Positions 26,277 through 35,841 of a DNA stretch of 56,108 nt are shown here, piece by piece. Under the pieces are notes generated by a model. The model saw nothing but the letters and a program-made list of their open reading frames with translations, was not told the origin of the DNA and ran no database searches. The stretch covers positions 1 through 56,108 of the forward strand of contig NZ_AZGJ01000008.1 of NCBI RefSeq assembly GCF_001436395.1. The letters run 5' to 3'. A program made the position numbers and the translations under genes. Position 1 is the stretch's first letter, and every line of letters starts with the position of its first letter. Origin of the DNA: Secundilactobacillus malefermentans DSM 5705 = KCTC 3548. Lineage in GTDB: Bacteria; Bacillota; Bacilli; Lactobacillales; Lactobacillaceae.

Positions 26277-28814
26277 TTACTTATTTTTCTGTTCTGTATT
26301 GCTTAATTCTTGACGCGCAATTTCATCCGTTGATCCAAATGCAATTTCTGCACCCACTTGTTGTTGGGAACTACCCGCTTGGTTCTTAACCCTTAGTTGA
26401 TTAAATGGGTAATTAAATTGCATTAAGACAACTCGATCTGGATGCAAATTTAGTTTAAATGTCGCCAGTGAGTCCGGAGATAATAAGCCAAGTTTTTGTT
26501 GTACCAGAATTCTAATCCAATTAACGCCAGTTACCTTGTTCAGGAAGGCAATTTCTGTCAATCTAGCAGGCCGAATTCCGGTAAACTTAACTTGGTCCTG
26601 ACTCTGTAGAAAGAGTACCTGTACAAGTCCCCTTAAGTTGCGCTTTTTCGCTTCCGCAACGGCTTGAGTAATAATCAAGTTCTGCTCATCTTCGCTTAAG
26701 GTTGGTGGCGTTTTAAAACCTGATACTTGGTCTAACTGATTTGAGTGATCGCCACTCAATAATCTGACTAGTTCAATTGGTGTAACTTCATCATCCGTGA
26801 CAAACAGACTTAATTCTAAATTAGCTTGTTCAGATAGTTCAACGCCTGCTTCTTGATCCGGTGGTAAGACCACAACAGGTAACCGCCGTTTTTTGAGTTC
26901 TCTTGTTAGATAATGGCGATTTCCTGGAATAAAAATGACCTCTGGATGTTCCAGCTCAATAATGTTTAAAAGATCTCCTAATTGAATGGGATCGACGTAC
27001 TGTTTGTCGCTAAGCTGTGGAATTAGTGACAGCGCATTGGGATTTGTATTAATAATGATGGTTTTATAGTCTGCTTTGCGAAGCTGATTTAAGAGACTGA
27101 CGGTGAAGTAGTCTGCCGAAGTATTGGGTCCGAGTTGGTTACCACCCCGACCAACAACGAGCGCCGATTTAGCCTCAAGCTTTTTTGACTCATTTTCGGT
27201 CTCAAACGTACTGTAATAAATGGTCGATACCTTATCAAATTCACCAGCAGTTGGTTCGACCGCTTTGTATGTCGGTAGAATTTGACTCTCTTTCGCAAAC
27301 GTTCTTATTGCATCAATCGATACTTGCCACATTCCTGCAATCATACCATCACCAAATCCGAAATACTTTGCCTTTTCCAATGTTTTAGCATCCATTGGAT
27401 TTGCAATTGTCTCGGTTTCGATTTTTATTAAATGCTTAATTTTATAGAAATAAAAAGGATCTATCTTGGTTAATTCAGAAAGCTCGTCCACTTGATAGTG
27501 GCGGCGCAGCGCTTCTACCAATGCAAAAATTTGCGTAGAACGAGCGTGAATAAGCTGATCAATTAACTCGTTATCATTTAGCTTGATTTGGGGCAAAACG
27601 TCCTTAGGGCTCAGTTGAGAAGATCTGAGCGCCTTCAGCATTGCTTCTTCAGTACTCCGACCAATTCCAATGGTTGACCCCACTGATTTCATGACTGTGT
27701 TTAAATGATCATCTGCACTTGGTACATCTTCAAATGGCCAAAGTGGAAACTTTGCAACAACGTGATCAACAGTTGGTTCCATGAGTGCTATTTGTTTGGC
27801 ATAATTATCGGGTAGTTTTATTTCTGCCAACTGTAATTCAGTGGCTAAGTTAGCAATCACGTGTGCTAATGGATAACCCGTGGCCTTTGCAGCAAGTGAG
27901 ACACTTCGATCGAAGTATGGACTTATTTTGGTCACATAATAACTATGGGTCTCACTATTCAATGCAAATTGGGTGTGAAGCACACCAGTAATTTTAAGTG
28001 CTTGAATAATTGACAGGGTTGCGTCCCTCAAAGTTTGAAATTCACGGTCCGTCAATGTTTGTGTTGGGACGAACATAATTGAATCGCCGGAATGAATTCC
28101 AATTGGATCCATGTTTTCAATCCCGCTAATCAAGAGTTTCGTGCCACTCTTATCACGAATAGCTACCATTTCAATTTCTTTATTACCCACAACGCTTTGT
28201 TCAATCACGCATTGATGAATTCTTGACTGTTCAAAACCACTTTCTAACGCGCTATCTAATTGATCCTCATTTTCACAAAGCTGCCGGTTGGCGTCTCCCC
28301 ATGGAGAAACGGACTTTATAATAACCGGATAGCCGATATCACGAAGGACATCAAATGCATCATCAAAATCTTTGACGACTTGAGAGCGAATGACAGGCTG
28401 ATTAATTTGAGTTAAAAACTGTTGAGTCAGTGCTGGATTACTAATCTGTTGAAGCGCAAGTGGCGGCATGCCCAGAATTCGAACCTCATTTTCTCCAAGA
28501 ACACCCGTTTCAAGCAATTCTTGGGTTACTCGAATTGCTAAAAGCCCGCCAATTGTTGGAAGTATTGCATCCGGCTGTTCTTTTTCGATAATATTTCTCG
28601 CATTATCAACAGTGACTGACTGAATGAACATGTTACTTGGTTGAACCGACTCCAAAGAAATAGAGTACGGATTATTGTCGAGTAGAAGCGTTTTAATGCC
28701 GAGTCGTTGGAAGGTCTGAATTGTTTGATAAATAACGCCATCGAGTTCAGTTTCGTGGCCAATGTCAGTATGTCCGCCGCCAATTATTAAGACTTTGTGT
28801 ATTTGATTGACCAT
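26277..28814 (-). CDS. CarB-like protein, degenerate carbamoyl-phosphate synthase large subunit
   Basis: 845 aa against about 1060 for true CarB. Colinear family segments are clear: pre-ATP-grasp (VLIIGGGHTDIG), ATP-grasp 1 with GIHSGDS (239-245), oligomerisation region (about 400-540), second pre-ATP-grasp (552-650) and a final lobe (about 704-835). Catalysis looks impossible. The glycine-rich loop reads PWGDANRQ (171-178) and the phosphate-binding Arg is K167. The metal-binding E-x-N-P-R reads KISPY (296-300). About 130 residues of ATP-grasp 2 are missing after 655, the last-lobe E-V-N-P-R is GIRPA, and the allosteric MGS domain is absent. The ORF is uninterrupted, with AGAGGAG before the ATG and 3 bases after the CarA-like gene. 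A maintained pseudoenzyme is my inference. Confidence 0.9.
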   Translation of the reverse strand: MVNQIHKVLIIGGGHTDIGHETELDGVIYQTIQTFQRLGIKTLLLDNNPYSISLESVQPSNMFIQSVTVDNARNIIEKEQPDAILPTIGGLLAIRVTQELLETGVLGENEVRILGMPPLALQQISNPALTQQFLTQINQPVIRSQVVKDFDDAFDVLRDIGYPVIIKSVSPWGDANRQLCENEDQLDSALESGFEQSRIHQCVIEQSVVGNKEIEMVAIRDKSGTKLLISGIENMDPIGIHSGDSIMFVPTQTLTDREFQTLRDATLSIIQALKITGVLHTQFALNSETHSYYVTKISPYFDRSVSLAAKATGYPLAHVIANLATELQLAEIKLPDNYAKQIALMEPTVDHVVAKFPLWPFEDVPSADDHLNTVMKSVGSTIGIGRSTEEAMLKALRSSQLSPKDVLPQIKLNDNELIDQLIHARSTQIFALVEALRRHYQVDELSELTKIDPFYFYKIKHLIKIETETIANPMDAKTLEKAKYFGFGDGMIAGMWQVSIDAIRTFAKESQILPTYKAVEPTAGEFDKVSTIYYSTFETENESKKLEAKSALVVGRGGNQLGPNTSADYFTVSLLNQLRKADYKTIIINTNPNALSLIPQLSDKQYVDPIQLGDLLNIIELEHPEVIFIPGNRHYLTRELKKRRLPVVVLPPDQEAGVELSEQANLELSLFVTDDEVTPIELVRLLSGDHSNQLDQVSGFKTPPTLSEDEQNLIITQAVAEAKKRNLRGLVQVLFLQSQDQVKFTGIRPARLTEIAFLNKVTGVNWIRILVQQKLGLLSPDSLATFKLNLHPDRVVLMQFNYPFNQLRVKNQAGSSQQQVGAEIAFGSTDEIARQELSNTEQKNK

Positions 28815-28817
28815 CGC

Positions 28818-29891
28818 TTACTCCTCTCGAGTACTCATTATTTCTGTAAATTCATCAAAAATATCTAATGAATCATCAGGACCAGGCGCAGCATCTGGGA
28901 AAAACTGCACAGAAAAAGCCGGGAAATCCCGATGTCGTAATCCCTGGACGGTGCCATTAATTAAATCTACATACGTGATGATTAATTTTTCTCGGTCAAC
29001 CGATTTTGCATCAATTGCGTACCCTTGTCCCTGAGCCGCAAAGATAATTTGGTTGGTAATAATTTGTCTAATTGGATGATTTGCACCATGGTGCTCGGAA
29101 AGCATTGGCGTAACAGTTGCATTATTAGCTAGCGCAAATAATTCGTGCCCCAAGCCAATCGCAAACAGCGGCACCTTAGATTGAATTTCCCGAATCATAT
29201 CCAGAACAGTTTCAGGCAAGTCAAACGGTGATCCAGGGCCAGTAGACAGAATGACACCATCCGGATCCAAATTGGTGATTGATTCAGCGGTGGCAGACCA
29301 AGGAAGAACAGTAACGTTACAATCCCGTTTAGAAAGTTGCCGCAAAATACCATTTTTGAGGCCGAAATCAATCACAACCACATTGCTACCAGTATTGGGA
29401 TTAGGATATGGTTTCGGTGTTGAAACTTGCGCAACCTGCTGATTCGTTAAAACAGTCGCGTGTAATTGATCAAATGCATGATCGTCGTCCACATCAACGA
29501 TACTTCCCTTAATAGTTCCGGTTTTTCGGAGTTTTCGAATGATGTAACGGGTATCGATGCCACTAATTCCAGGAATATTATTTTGTTTCAAAAATTGATC
29601 TAGCGAAAGTCTTCGTTGCCGATTTTTAGAAATGCTGGCTAAATCCCTAACGACCATGCCTTTTGCAGTTGGCAAAATAGACTCATAGCTGTCATGATTG
29701 ATGCCAGTACTACCAATGGTTGGCTGAGAAAAAACGATAATTTGATTATGATAAATTTGATCGGTCACAATTTCTTGATAACCGGTCATACTCGTATTAA
29801 AAACAACTTGGCCAGTTGTCGTAGCACTAGATCCAAAGCCTTCACCTTTAAAAGAAGATCCATCTTCAAGTATTAAGTATCGTTCAGCCAT
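28818..29891 (-). CDS. CarA-like protein, glutaminase-dead carbamoyl-phosphate synthase small subunit
   Basis: 357 aa, a normal CarA length. The N-terminal CarA domain (1-165, with VVFNTSMTGYQEI) and the class I glutamine amidotransferase fold (170-350) are complete. The amidotransferase active site is not. The nucleophile motif GICLGHQ reads AIGLGHE, so Cys is G246 and Gln is E250. The QGHPEA motif reads QFFPDA, so the catalytic His is F331 and the Glu is D333. SQNHG reads AQGQG (286-290). All three triad residues are thus replaced. The start ATG has a good TAGGAGTG site, 28 bases after pyrR. It is co-transcribed with the CarB-like gene. It cannot hydrolyse glutamine by the known mechanism. 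Confidence 0.92.
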   Translation of the reverse strand: MAERYLILEDGSSFKGEGFGSSATTTGQVVFNTSMTGYQEIVTDQIYHNQIIVFSQPTIGSTGINHDSYESILPTAKGMVVRDLASISKNRQRRLSLDQFLKQNNIPGISGIDTRYIIRKLRKTGTIKGSIVDVDDDHAFDQLHATVLTNQQVAQVSTPKPYPNPNTGSNVVVIDFGLKNGILRQLSKRDCNVTVLPWSATAESITNLDPDGVILSTGPGSPFDLPETVLDMIREIQSKVPLFAIGLGHELFALANNATVTPMLSEHHGANHPIRQIITNQIIFAAQGQGYAIDAKSVDREKLIITYVDLINGTVQGLRHRDFPAFSVQFFPDAAPGPDDSLDIFDEFTEIMSTREE

Positions 29892-29919
29892 TTAATTCAC
29901 TCCTAAATACCGCAATCGC

Positions 29920-30468
<549 letters not shown>

Positions 30469-30504
30469 CTAAATAATATTATGGTTGTAATTTAGAGATA
30501 CATC

Positions 30505-30536
30505 GCTCAAAAAATGATTAATCCGTCGTCGGATTT
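30505..30536 (-). terminator. Weak hairpin between rluD and pyrR
   Basis: AATCCG pairs with CGGATT (30520-30525 with 30530-30535), with a T run starting 5 bases further on the minus strand. It may partly separate pyrR-carA*-carB* from the upstream genes. No PyrR anti-antiterminator is recognisable. Confidence 0.4.
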
Positions 30537-30566
30537 ATTAAAGCATATTAAACTCCCCCAACAAAG

Positions 30567-31487
30567 TCAACGTTGGCTGGTACTTTTGGTCTGTTTTCTA
30601 AGCTTATCAATCATTTTCTGAAATTCATCAGGTAATGGTGCCGTAAAAAGGAGCTCCTTACCAGAAACTGGATGACGGAAGCCAAGTTCTCTAGCATGCA
30701 AATATTGACCAGTTCCTGCCAAGGTTTTCTTCGGGCCGTATAGCGGATCTCCCGCCAAAGGGTGCCCGATTGATTTCATGTGTACCCGAATTTGATGGGT
30801 TCTACCAGTTTCAAGACGACACGCGACCAAAGTATAGTTTAGGTAGCGTTCCAGAACTCGGTAATGGGTAATAGCGACTCGACCACCCTGGACGATTCCC
30901 ATTTTTTTCCGATCCTTAAGGGAACGGGCAATGGGCGCATTAATAGTCCCCTCATCGTTTTTAACAATACCATGCACAAGTGCAACGTATTCCCGCTTGT
31001 TGGTCTTAGCTTTTAGCTGTGCGGCAAGTGATTGGTGTGCGTGATCATTTTTGGCAACCATTAAAAGCCCAGTTGTATCCTTATCAATTCGGTGAACGAT
31101 TCCTGGACGAAAAGTTCCGTTAATTGTTGATAATGGGCTATGGTACAGTAATGCGTTTACGAGTGTATGGTTAGGGTGACCAGCAGATGGATGAACGACC
31201 ATTCCAGCTGGTTTATTAACGACAATTACGTCGTCATCCTCATAAACAATGTCCAAAGGAATGTCCTCTGGTTCGACGCCAGATGCGACTGGCTCAGCTC
31301 GGTCAATTTCAATTTTATCCCCATTTTGAACGAGGTATTTTGGCTTCTCATTTCCCCCATTAACGCGAACGTGATTTTCTTCAATTGCCAATTTAACTTG
31401 GGATCGAGTCCAATCCGCGAAATGATCACTGATTACTTTATCTAATCGACCGGATTCAATGGTGATGGTAAATTGTTCAGTTTTCAT
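30567..31487 (-). CDS. rluD: RluD-family 23S rRNA pseudouridine synthase
   Basis: 306 aa. An N-terminal S4 RNA-binding domain (residues about 12-75, RLDKVISDHFADWTRSQVKLAIEENHVRVNG) precedes the RluA/RluD catalytic domain. That domain carries HRIDKDTTGLLMVAK, whose Asp is the catalytic residue, and the late RLETGRTHQIRVH and HPLAGDPLYG. It is B. subtilis YlyB-like. Its start overlaps the lspA stop by four bases, the usual lspA-rluD coupling. Confidence 0.92.
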   Translation of the reverse strand: MKTEQFTITIESGRLDKVISDHFADWTRSQVKLAIEENHVRVNGGNEKPKYLVQNGDKIEIDRAEPVASGVEPEDIPLDIVYEDDDVIVVNKPAGMVVHPSAGHPNHTLVNALLYHSPLSTINGTFRPGIVHRIDKDTTGLLMVAKNDHAHQSLAAQLKAKTNKREYVALVHGIVKNDEGTINAPIARSLKDRKKMGIVQGGRVAITHYRVLERYLNYTLVACRLETGRTHQIRVHMKSIGHPLAGDPLYGPKKTLAGTGQYLHARELGFRHPVSGKELLFTAPLPDEFQKMIDKLRKQTKSTSQR

Positions 31488-31942
31488 TTAGATTTCTTCA
31501 TTCTTTCTTCTAACAGCATAAATAGCAGTAGTAAGATTACGCCAACCGTCAAACATGAATCCGCAAAATTAAATATAGGAAAATTGATAAAATCAAGTTG
31601 AAACATATCTACAACGTAGCCTAAACGGATTCGATCTATAAAATTACCAATTGTTCCTGCAATGAGTAATGAAATGCTTAAACAATATGGCCAATAGTTT
31701 CTAAAGTACCAAAAGTAATAGATCATCACTAACAACGCGATAATCGTAATGATTGTGAATAGCCATTGTTGACCGCTCAAAATACTCCAAGCTGCCCCAT
31801 TGTTTCGGAGATAAGTGATTGACAGAAATCCGGGAATCACTGTTTTAACGCCGCCAAGAAACAAACTAGCAACAACTGCATGTTTAATGACCTGATCGAT
31901 AATAATTAATAAAATTGCAAGTAAACTAAAAAGGATAATCAT
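31484..31942 (-). CDS. lspA: Lipoprotein signal peptidase II
   Basis: 152 aa with four membrane helices. It cleaves signal peptides of diacylglyceryl-modified prolipoproteins. The aspartic protease pair lies in AGTIGNFIDRIRLGYVVDMF and FNFADSCLTVGV. The helix-1 IIIDQVIKH and STYLRNNGAAWSI-like segments are typical. The final Ser-Lys overlaps the rluD start. Confidence 0.95.
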   Translation of the reverse strand: MIILFSLLAILLIIIDQVIKHAVVASLFLGGVKTVIPGFLSITYLRNNGAAWSILSGQQWLFTIITIIALLVMIYYFWYFRNYWPYCLSISLLIAGTIGNFIDRIRLGYVVDMFQLDFINFPIFNFADSCLTVGVILLLLFMLLEERMKKSK

Positions 31943-31960
31943 GTTTTTCTCCAGAGTCGT

Positions 31961-33622
31961 TTAGAATAAACCAGTTATTTTTCCGGTTTTGTCGATGTCC
32001 ATGTTAAGTGCTGCAGGTTTTTTTGGCAAACCTGGCATTGTTAATATCTTACCAGTCAGAGCAACAATGAACCCTGCCCCTAGTTTGGGAACAAACTCGC
32101 GAACGTGAATACTAAAGTCTGATGGCGCACCTAATTTCTTGGCATCATCGGTAAATGAATACTGAGTCTTAGCCATGCAAATCGGTAACTTATCCCAGCC
32201 ACGTTCCTTGAACCTTCTCAATTGATTTTTGGCCTTTGTTGATAATTCAACCTTGCGACCACCGTATATCTTTGTCACAATTTGGGTCATCTCAGTTTCC
32301 AACGTATCGGTTTCTGAGTAAAGGGGTCTGAATTCCGTTTCAGTGTCACAAGCTTTAACAACCGCCTCTGCTAGCTCTGTTGCCCCAGCACCACCATTTG
32401 CCCAAACCGTGGTGTCATAAGCTTCTACACCAAATTTGGTTTCAACGATTTGCTTTAAAGCTGAGACCTCGGCGTCCGTATCCGAACTAAACCGGTTAAT
32501 CGCAACGATGACTGGCACATTGTACTGTTTCATATTTTGGACATGGCGTTGTAAATTAATGCTACCCTGCTCCAACGCAGCCAGATTTTCAGTGCCTAAA
32601 TCAGCCAATTTAATTCCAGCATTATATTTTAGTGCCCGAATTGTTGCGACAATCACAATTGCATTCGGCGTTTTACCGAGTTTTGGTGTCTTAATATCGA
32701 GAAATTTTTCAGCACCTAAATCTGCTCCAAATCCAGCCTCAGTTACCGCATAATTGGCCAACTTGAGGGCAGCTTGAGTTGCAAGAATCGAATTACAGCC
32801 ATGAGCAATATTAGCAAATGGTCCCCCATGGATAATTGCTGGGGTGTGTTCCATTGTTTGAACGAGGTTAGGCTTGATTGCGTCCTTTAGTAAAAGGGTA
32901 ATCGCACCGCCAACCTTTAAGTCTGCAACTGTAATTGGCTTTTTATCATAAGTATAGCCAAGCAAAATTTTATTAACGCGCACTTTTAAATCCATTAAAT
33001 CGGTGCTTAAACACAGAACGGCCATCAGTTCACTAGCAACTGTAATATCAAAGCTCGTTTCTCGTGGTACGCCACTAGTTCGACCGCCAAGTCCGATGAC
33101 GACATTTCTAAGAGCCCGATCATTGATGTCTAATACGCGGTTCCATTCGATGGTTCTTGGATCGATATTTAAGTCGTTGCCTTGTTGTAAATGGTTATCA
33201 ATTAAAGCCGCAAGCGTGTTGTGGGCTTCAGTAAGTGCGTGCATGTCCCCTGTAAAATGGAGGTTAATATCCTCCATTGGAATTACTTGGGCCATACCAC
33301 CACCCGTTGCGCCACCCTTCATTCCCATAACGGGTCCGAGGGATGGTTCACGTAAGGCAACTGCAGTTTTTTTGCCAATTCGGTTTAAAGCATCACCAAG
33401 TCCAACGGTCACCGTTGACTTCCCTTCTCCTGCTGGAGTGGGATTGATTGACGTAACCAAGATTAGCTTATGGTCTCCAATTTTACCTTTGATTGGTAGC
33501 TTAAGCTTTGCTTTGTTATCACCATATTGTTCTATCTCAGATGACCCTAATCCTAATTTTTCAGCAACCTGAGTAATCGGTAATCCGGTGCTTGATTGTG
33601 CAATTTCGATGTCTGTTTTCAA
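31961..33622 (-). CDS. fhs: Formate-tetrahydrofolate ligase
   Basis: A 553 aa enzyme making 10-formyl-THF from formate, ATP and THF for purine and fMet-tRNA synthesis. It has the P-loop [15 protein letters not shown] near residue 60, [20 protein letters not shown] and [17 protein letters not shown]. The start is TTG at 33622, immediately after the stop codon of the upstream gene, with GGAGG 8 bases away inside that gene. The two are translationally coupled. Confidence 0.95.
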   Translation of the reverse strand: MKTDIEIAQSSTGLPITQVAEKLGLGSSEIEQYGDNKAKLKLPIKGKIGDHKLILVTSINPTPAGEGKSTVTVGLGDALNRIGKKTAVALREPSLGPVMGMKGGATGGGMAQVIPMEDINLHFTGDMHALTEAHNTLAALIDNHLQQGNDLNIDPRTIEWNRVLDINDRALRNVVIGLGGRTSGVPRETSFDITVASELMAVLCLSTDLMDLKVRVNKILLGYTYDKKPITVADLKVGGAITLLLKDAIKPNLVQTMEHTPAIIHGGPFANIAHGCNSILATQAALKLANYAVTEAGFGADLGAEKFLDIKTPKLGKTPNAIVIVATIRALKYNAGIKLADLGTENLAALEQGSINLQRHVQNMKQYNVPVIVAINRFSSDTDAEVSALKQIVETKFGVEAYDTTVWANGGAGATELAEAVVKACDTETEFRPLYSETDTLETEMTQIVTKIYGGRKVELSTKAKNQLRRFKERGWDKLPICMAKTQYSFTDDAKKLGAPSDFSIHVREFVPKLGAGFIVALTGKILTMPGLPKKPAALNMDIDKTGKITGLF

Positions 33623-34030
33623 TTACATTACCTCCGATTCGTTGTTACTATTCCTAATAATCATTTCAAGCTCAATCACAGAGTTCGGTGGTAAAATAAA
33701 ATTGTAAATTTTACCTTTGGCAACAAAACCAAGTCTCCTCTTTGTGGTTGTGACGTTCGATATTTGTGCAAATTTGATTTTTTGACCTCTTTGGTTAATT
33801 AATTTCTTGATAATTAAGGTATCGGCTTGAATCACAATATTTCTAAAGTGAATTTCAGCCCAACACGTGAAAGCAAAAACAAGAAAGAAAGCTAACGTAA
33901 TCCACTGAAAATGGGTAATTTCTAACCAAAAAATAGCCCCAAGTAAAAAAATAATGACTGTCCAACTCCAATTAATAATGCTAACAAGTGGACTTGGTTG
34001 ATATAAAAATCGGCGCTCTTGAGTTACCAT
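33623..34030 (-). CDS. EbsA-like small membrane protein
   Basis: A 135 aa protein with two adjacent membrane helices (about residues 17-36 and 40-62) and a PH-like cytoplasmic segment (KLINQRGQKIKFAQISNVTTTKRRLGFVAKGKIYNF). It resembles the EbsA family found in enterococci and lactobacilli, where it often neighbours an RNase H-like gene, as here. Function is unknown. The stop is followed at once by the fhs TTG. Confidence 0.65.
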   Translation of the reverse strand: MVTQERRFLYQPSPLVSIINWSWTVIIFLLGAIFWLEITHFQWITLAFFLVFAFTCWAEIHFRNIVIQADTLIIKKLINQRGQKIKFAQISNVTTTKRRLGFVAKGKIYNFILPPNSVIELEMIIRNSNNESEVM

Positions 34031-34060
34031 ATATATTAAATCCTTTCGTGGAGGAATCGC

Positions 34061-34474
34061 ATGATTACATTATACACTGATGCCGCAACTAATCCTAAAA
34101 CTAACGTAAGTGCTTGCGGAATTTTAATCATTCAAAATGGGAAACAGATTCAATTAAAATTTGACCTACCAAATAGTGATAATCATAAAGCAGAATTTCA
34201 TGCGGCAATATTGGCATTTCAACTTCTTTTACGTGATTATGTCACTGCAGAAGCTGCAAAAAAAATGACCGTCCGCTTTTTTACGGACAGTCAGATTTTA
34301 GCTGATAGCATTCAGAAAAAATACGCAAAGCATTATCAAAATCTTGTTGATCAGTTGCTAGAACTTCAGGATCAATTTCAACTAGTCCTCTCAATGTGGG
34401 TTCCCGAAAAACAAAACCGAGGTGCCCATCAGCTAGCGATGCAAGGCCTGCATCATGCTGAATCGAAAAATTAA
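34061..34474 (+). CDS. Ribonuclease HI-like protein
   Basis: A 137 aa RNase H-fold protein expected to cut RNA in RNA-DNA hybrids. The first catalytic Asp is in LYTDAATNP (residue 6), the Glu in KAEFHAAI and the second Asp in FFTDSQIL. The usual fourth residue, an Asp in N-x-x-A-D-x-L-A, is His in NRGAHQLA. From memory, this substitution in E. coli RNase HI retains activity. The 3' end overlaps the convergent oxidase gene by 4 bases. Confidence 0.8.
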   Translation: MITLYTDAATNPKTNVSACGILIIQNGKQIQLKFDLPNSDNHKAEFHAAILAFQLLLRDYVTAEAAKKMTVRFFTDSQILADSIQKKYAKHYQNLVDQLLELQDQFQLVLSMWVPEKQNRGAHQLAMQGLHHAESKN

Positions 34475-35589
34475 AGTCGCTTCAAATAAATATCTAACTC
34501 TTTTTCGTAATTTGACCAGTCTGGTTCGCCGCCAAAAATGATTGAACCGGCAAGTAATTTGCCAATAATGGGTCCCGTTGTGAGACCAGATGAACCAAGT
34601 CCCCCTGCCACTAAAACTTTTCTGAAGAACGGCACGGGTCCAAAGAATGGTGCAAAATCGCTAGAATAACCACGCGTCCCCACGCGCATTCCAGTTATCT
34701 TATCAATCGTTAGCTCTGGAACCATTGCTTTGGCACTGGCAAACAGATCTTTTTTTGCTTCTGAGGTTTGCTCTAGGTTAAATCCATTTTCATCTTCGTG
34801 GGTGGCGCCAACGATTAACGAACCATTACCAAATGGAATAAAGTCGCGCTCGCCCTCCGGCATCAGCACTGGCATCACTTGATGGTCTTCATAGTTCTTA
34901 ACACTCAGCTCAATTAATTGGCCCTTTTGTGGTCTAATATCTGCTTCAATTCCCAAAGGCTCTAGTGTTTGCTTCAACCAGCCGCCAGTTGCCACGATGA
35001 CTCGATCAAATTTCACGGTTCCGCGAGCAGTGACAATATTGCCATCAGAATTTAGGCTGACTTTTTCGTTTTTAACTTTCAAATTCTTTGTTTGCGCAAT
35101 TTTTAAAAGTGATTCTGTGTATTGTGCGCCATCAATTCTAGCGCCACCAGAGACTAATATCCCAGGATGCGGTTGGTGTAATAATGGAATCATTTGGCTC
35201 ACTTCTTCTGAAGTCAGCTGAGAAACGGTCCCCATTTGAGGGGCATCCTGTCTTCTATTTTGAGCCAATTGATACAGGGACTCTAAATCAGCATCATTAC
35301 TCCGCGTGATAATTGTGCCGGTTTGCTGGTAAACGGCGTTACTTAAATTTGCTTCTCGTGCAAGCTGTGGTAATAGATCAGCTCCGGCTTTTGCCAATTC
35401 GTACCACCGCTTATTTCGTCTTTTAGAGAGCCATGGTGAAATAATTCCGGCTGCAGCCTTAGTAGCTTGACCAGTACCATCATCATATAAAGTTACTTCT
35501 TGCTGTGTGTTTCCGGGTAGCTTACTTAAATAATAGGCAACGGTTGCGCCTACCATTCCACCACCAACAATTGCTACTTTTTGCGTCAT
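34471..35589 (-). CDS. FAD-dependent amino-acid oxidase (DAO/ThiO/DadA family)
   Basis: 372 aa. The Rossmann FAD motif VAIVGGGMVGATVAYYLS starts at residue 5. A substrate domain with GGARIDGAQYTESLLKIA and a second FAD segment VGTRGYSSDFAPFFGPVP...AGGLGSSGLTTGPIIGKLLA follow. It may oxidise glycine, sarcosine or a D-amino acid. No thiamine genes are near, so I do not assign thiO. An AGGAGG site precedes the ATG. Confidence 0.82.
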   Translation of the reverse strand: MTQKVAIVGGGMVGATVAYYLSKLPGNTQQEVTLYDDGTGQATKAAAGIISPWLSKRRNKRWYELAKAGADLLPQLAREANLSNAVYQQTGTIITRSNDADLESLYQLAQNRRQDAPQMGTVSQLTSEEVSQMIPLLHQPHPGILVSGGARIDGAQYTESLLKIAQTKNLKVKNEKVSLNSDGNIVTARGTVKFDRVIVATGGWLKQTLEPLGIEADIRPQKGQLIELSVKNYEDHQVMPVLMPEGERDFIPFGNGSLIVGATHEDENGFNLEQTSEAKKDLFASAKAMVPELTIDKITGMRVGTRGYSSDFAPFFGPVPFFRKVLVAGGLGSSGLTTGPIIGKLLAGSIIFGGEPDWSNYEKELDIYLKRL

Positions 35590-35651
35590 AGTTTGTAACC
35601 TCCTGATTAATAACCCTATGACTTTATAGTATCACAATCAGAAAAACAAAA

Positions 35652-35689
35652 AGGAGCTGGGACAAAACAAATGTTTTGTCCCAGCTCCT
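35652..35689 (-). terminator. Strong terminator with TGGGACAAAAC stem
   Basis: A perfect 17-bp stem (35652-35668 with 35673-35689) has a 4-nt loop and T-rich sequence after it on the minus strand. It ends the nitroreductase transcript. Stems containing TGGGACAAAA recur in Firmicutes genomes. Confidence 0.85.
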
Positions 35690-35718
35690 ATGTTATTTTC
35701 GAATATTCTTGCTTAGTC

Positions 35719-35831
35719 GGGTTCCAAAAGGCTGCTTTCTCCGCCTAGCTACGATCAACAAACAATCCCAAGTACAGGATTATTCGTTAATCTAGGCTAT
35801 GCTCAAAAGCAAACCGCCTTTTGTCTCACCC
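35719..35831 (-). repeat. Long imperfect hairpin, probable structured RNA or dispersed repeat
   Basis: Almost the whole 113-nt stretch folds on itself. Pairings are GGGT/ACCC at the ends, CAAAAGG/CCTTTTG, GCTTT/AAAGC, GCCTAG/CTAGGC, a GATnAAC/GTTnATC step and AATCC/GGATT near the loop. One mismatch on the plus strand becomes a G-U pair on the minus strand, so the minus strand is the likely RNA. It begins 10 bases beyond the nitroreductase stop and leads into the terminator at 35652-35689. It is either a 3'-UTR RNA or a miniature repeat. Confidence 0.6.
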
Positions 35832-35841
35832 TTAATTTTAA

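Noticed and set aside
26277-28814. Short CarB as a frameshifted or misassembled gene
   Set aside because: The single reading frame is continuous, both ends stay colinear with CarB, and no homologous remnant appears in the other frames. An in-frame deletion fits better.
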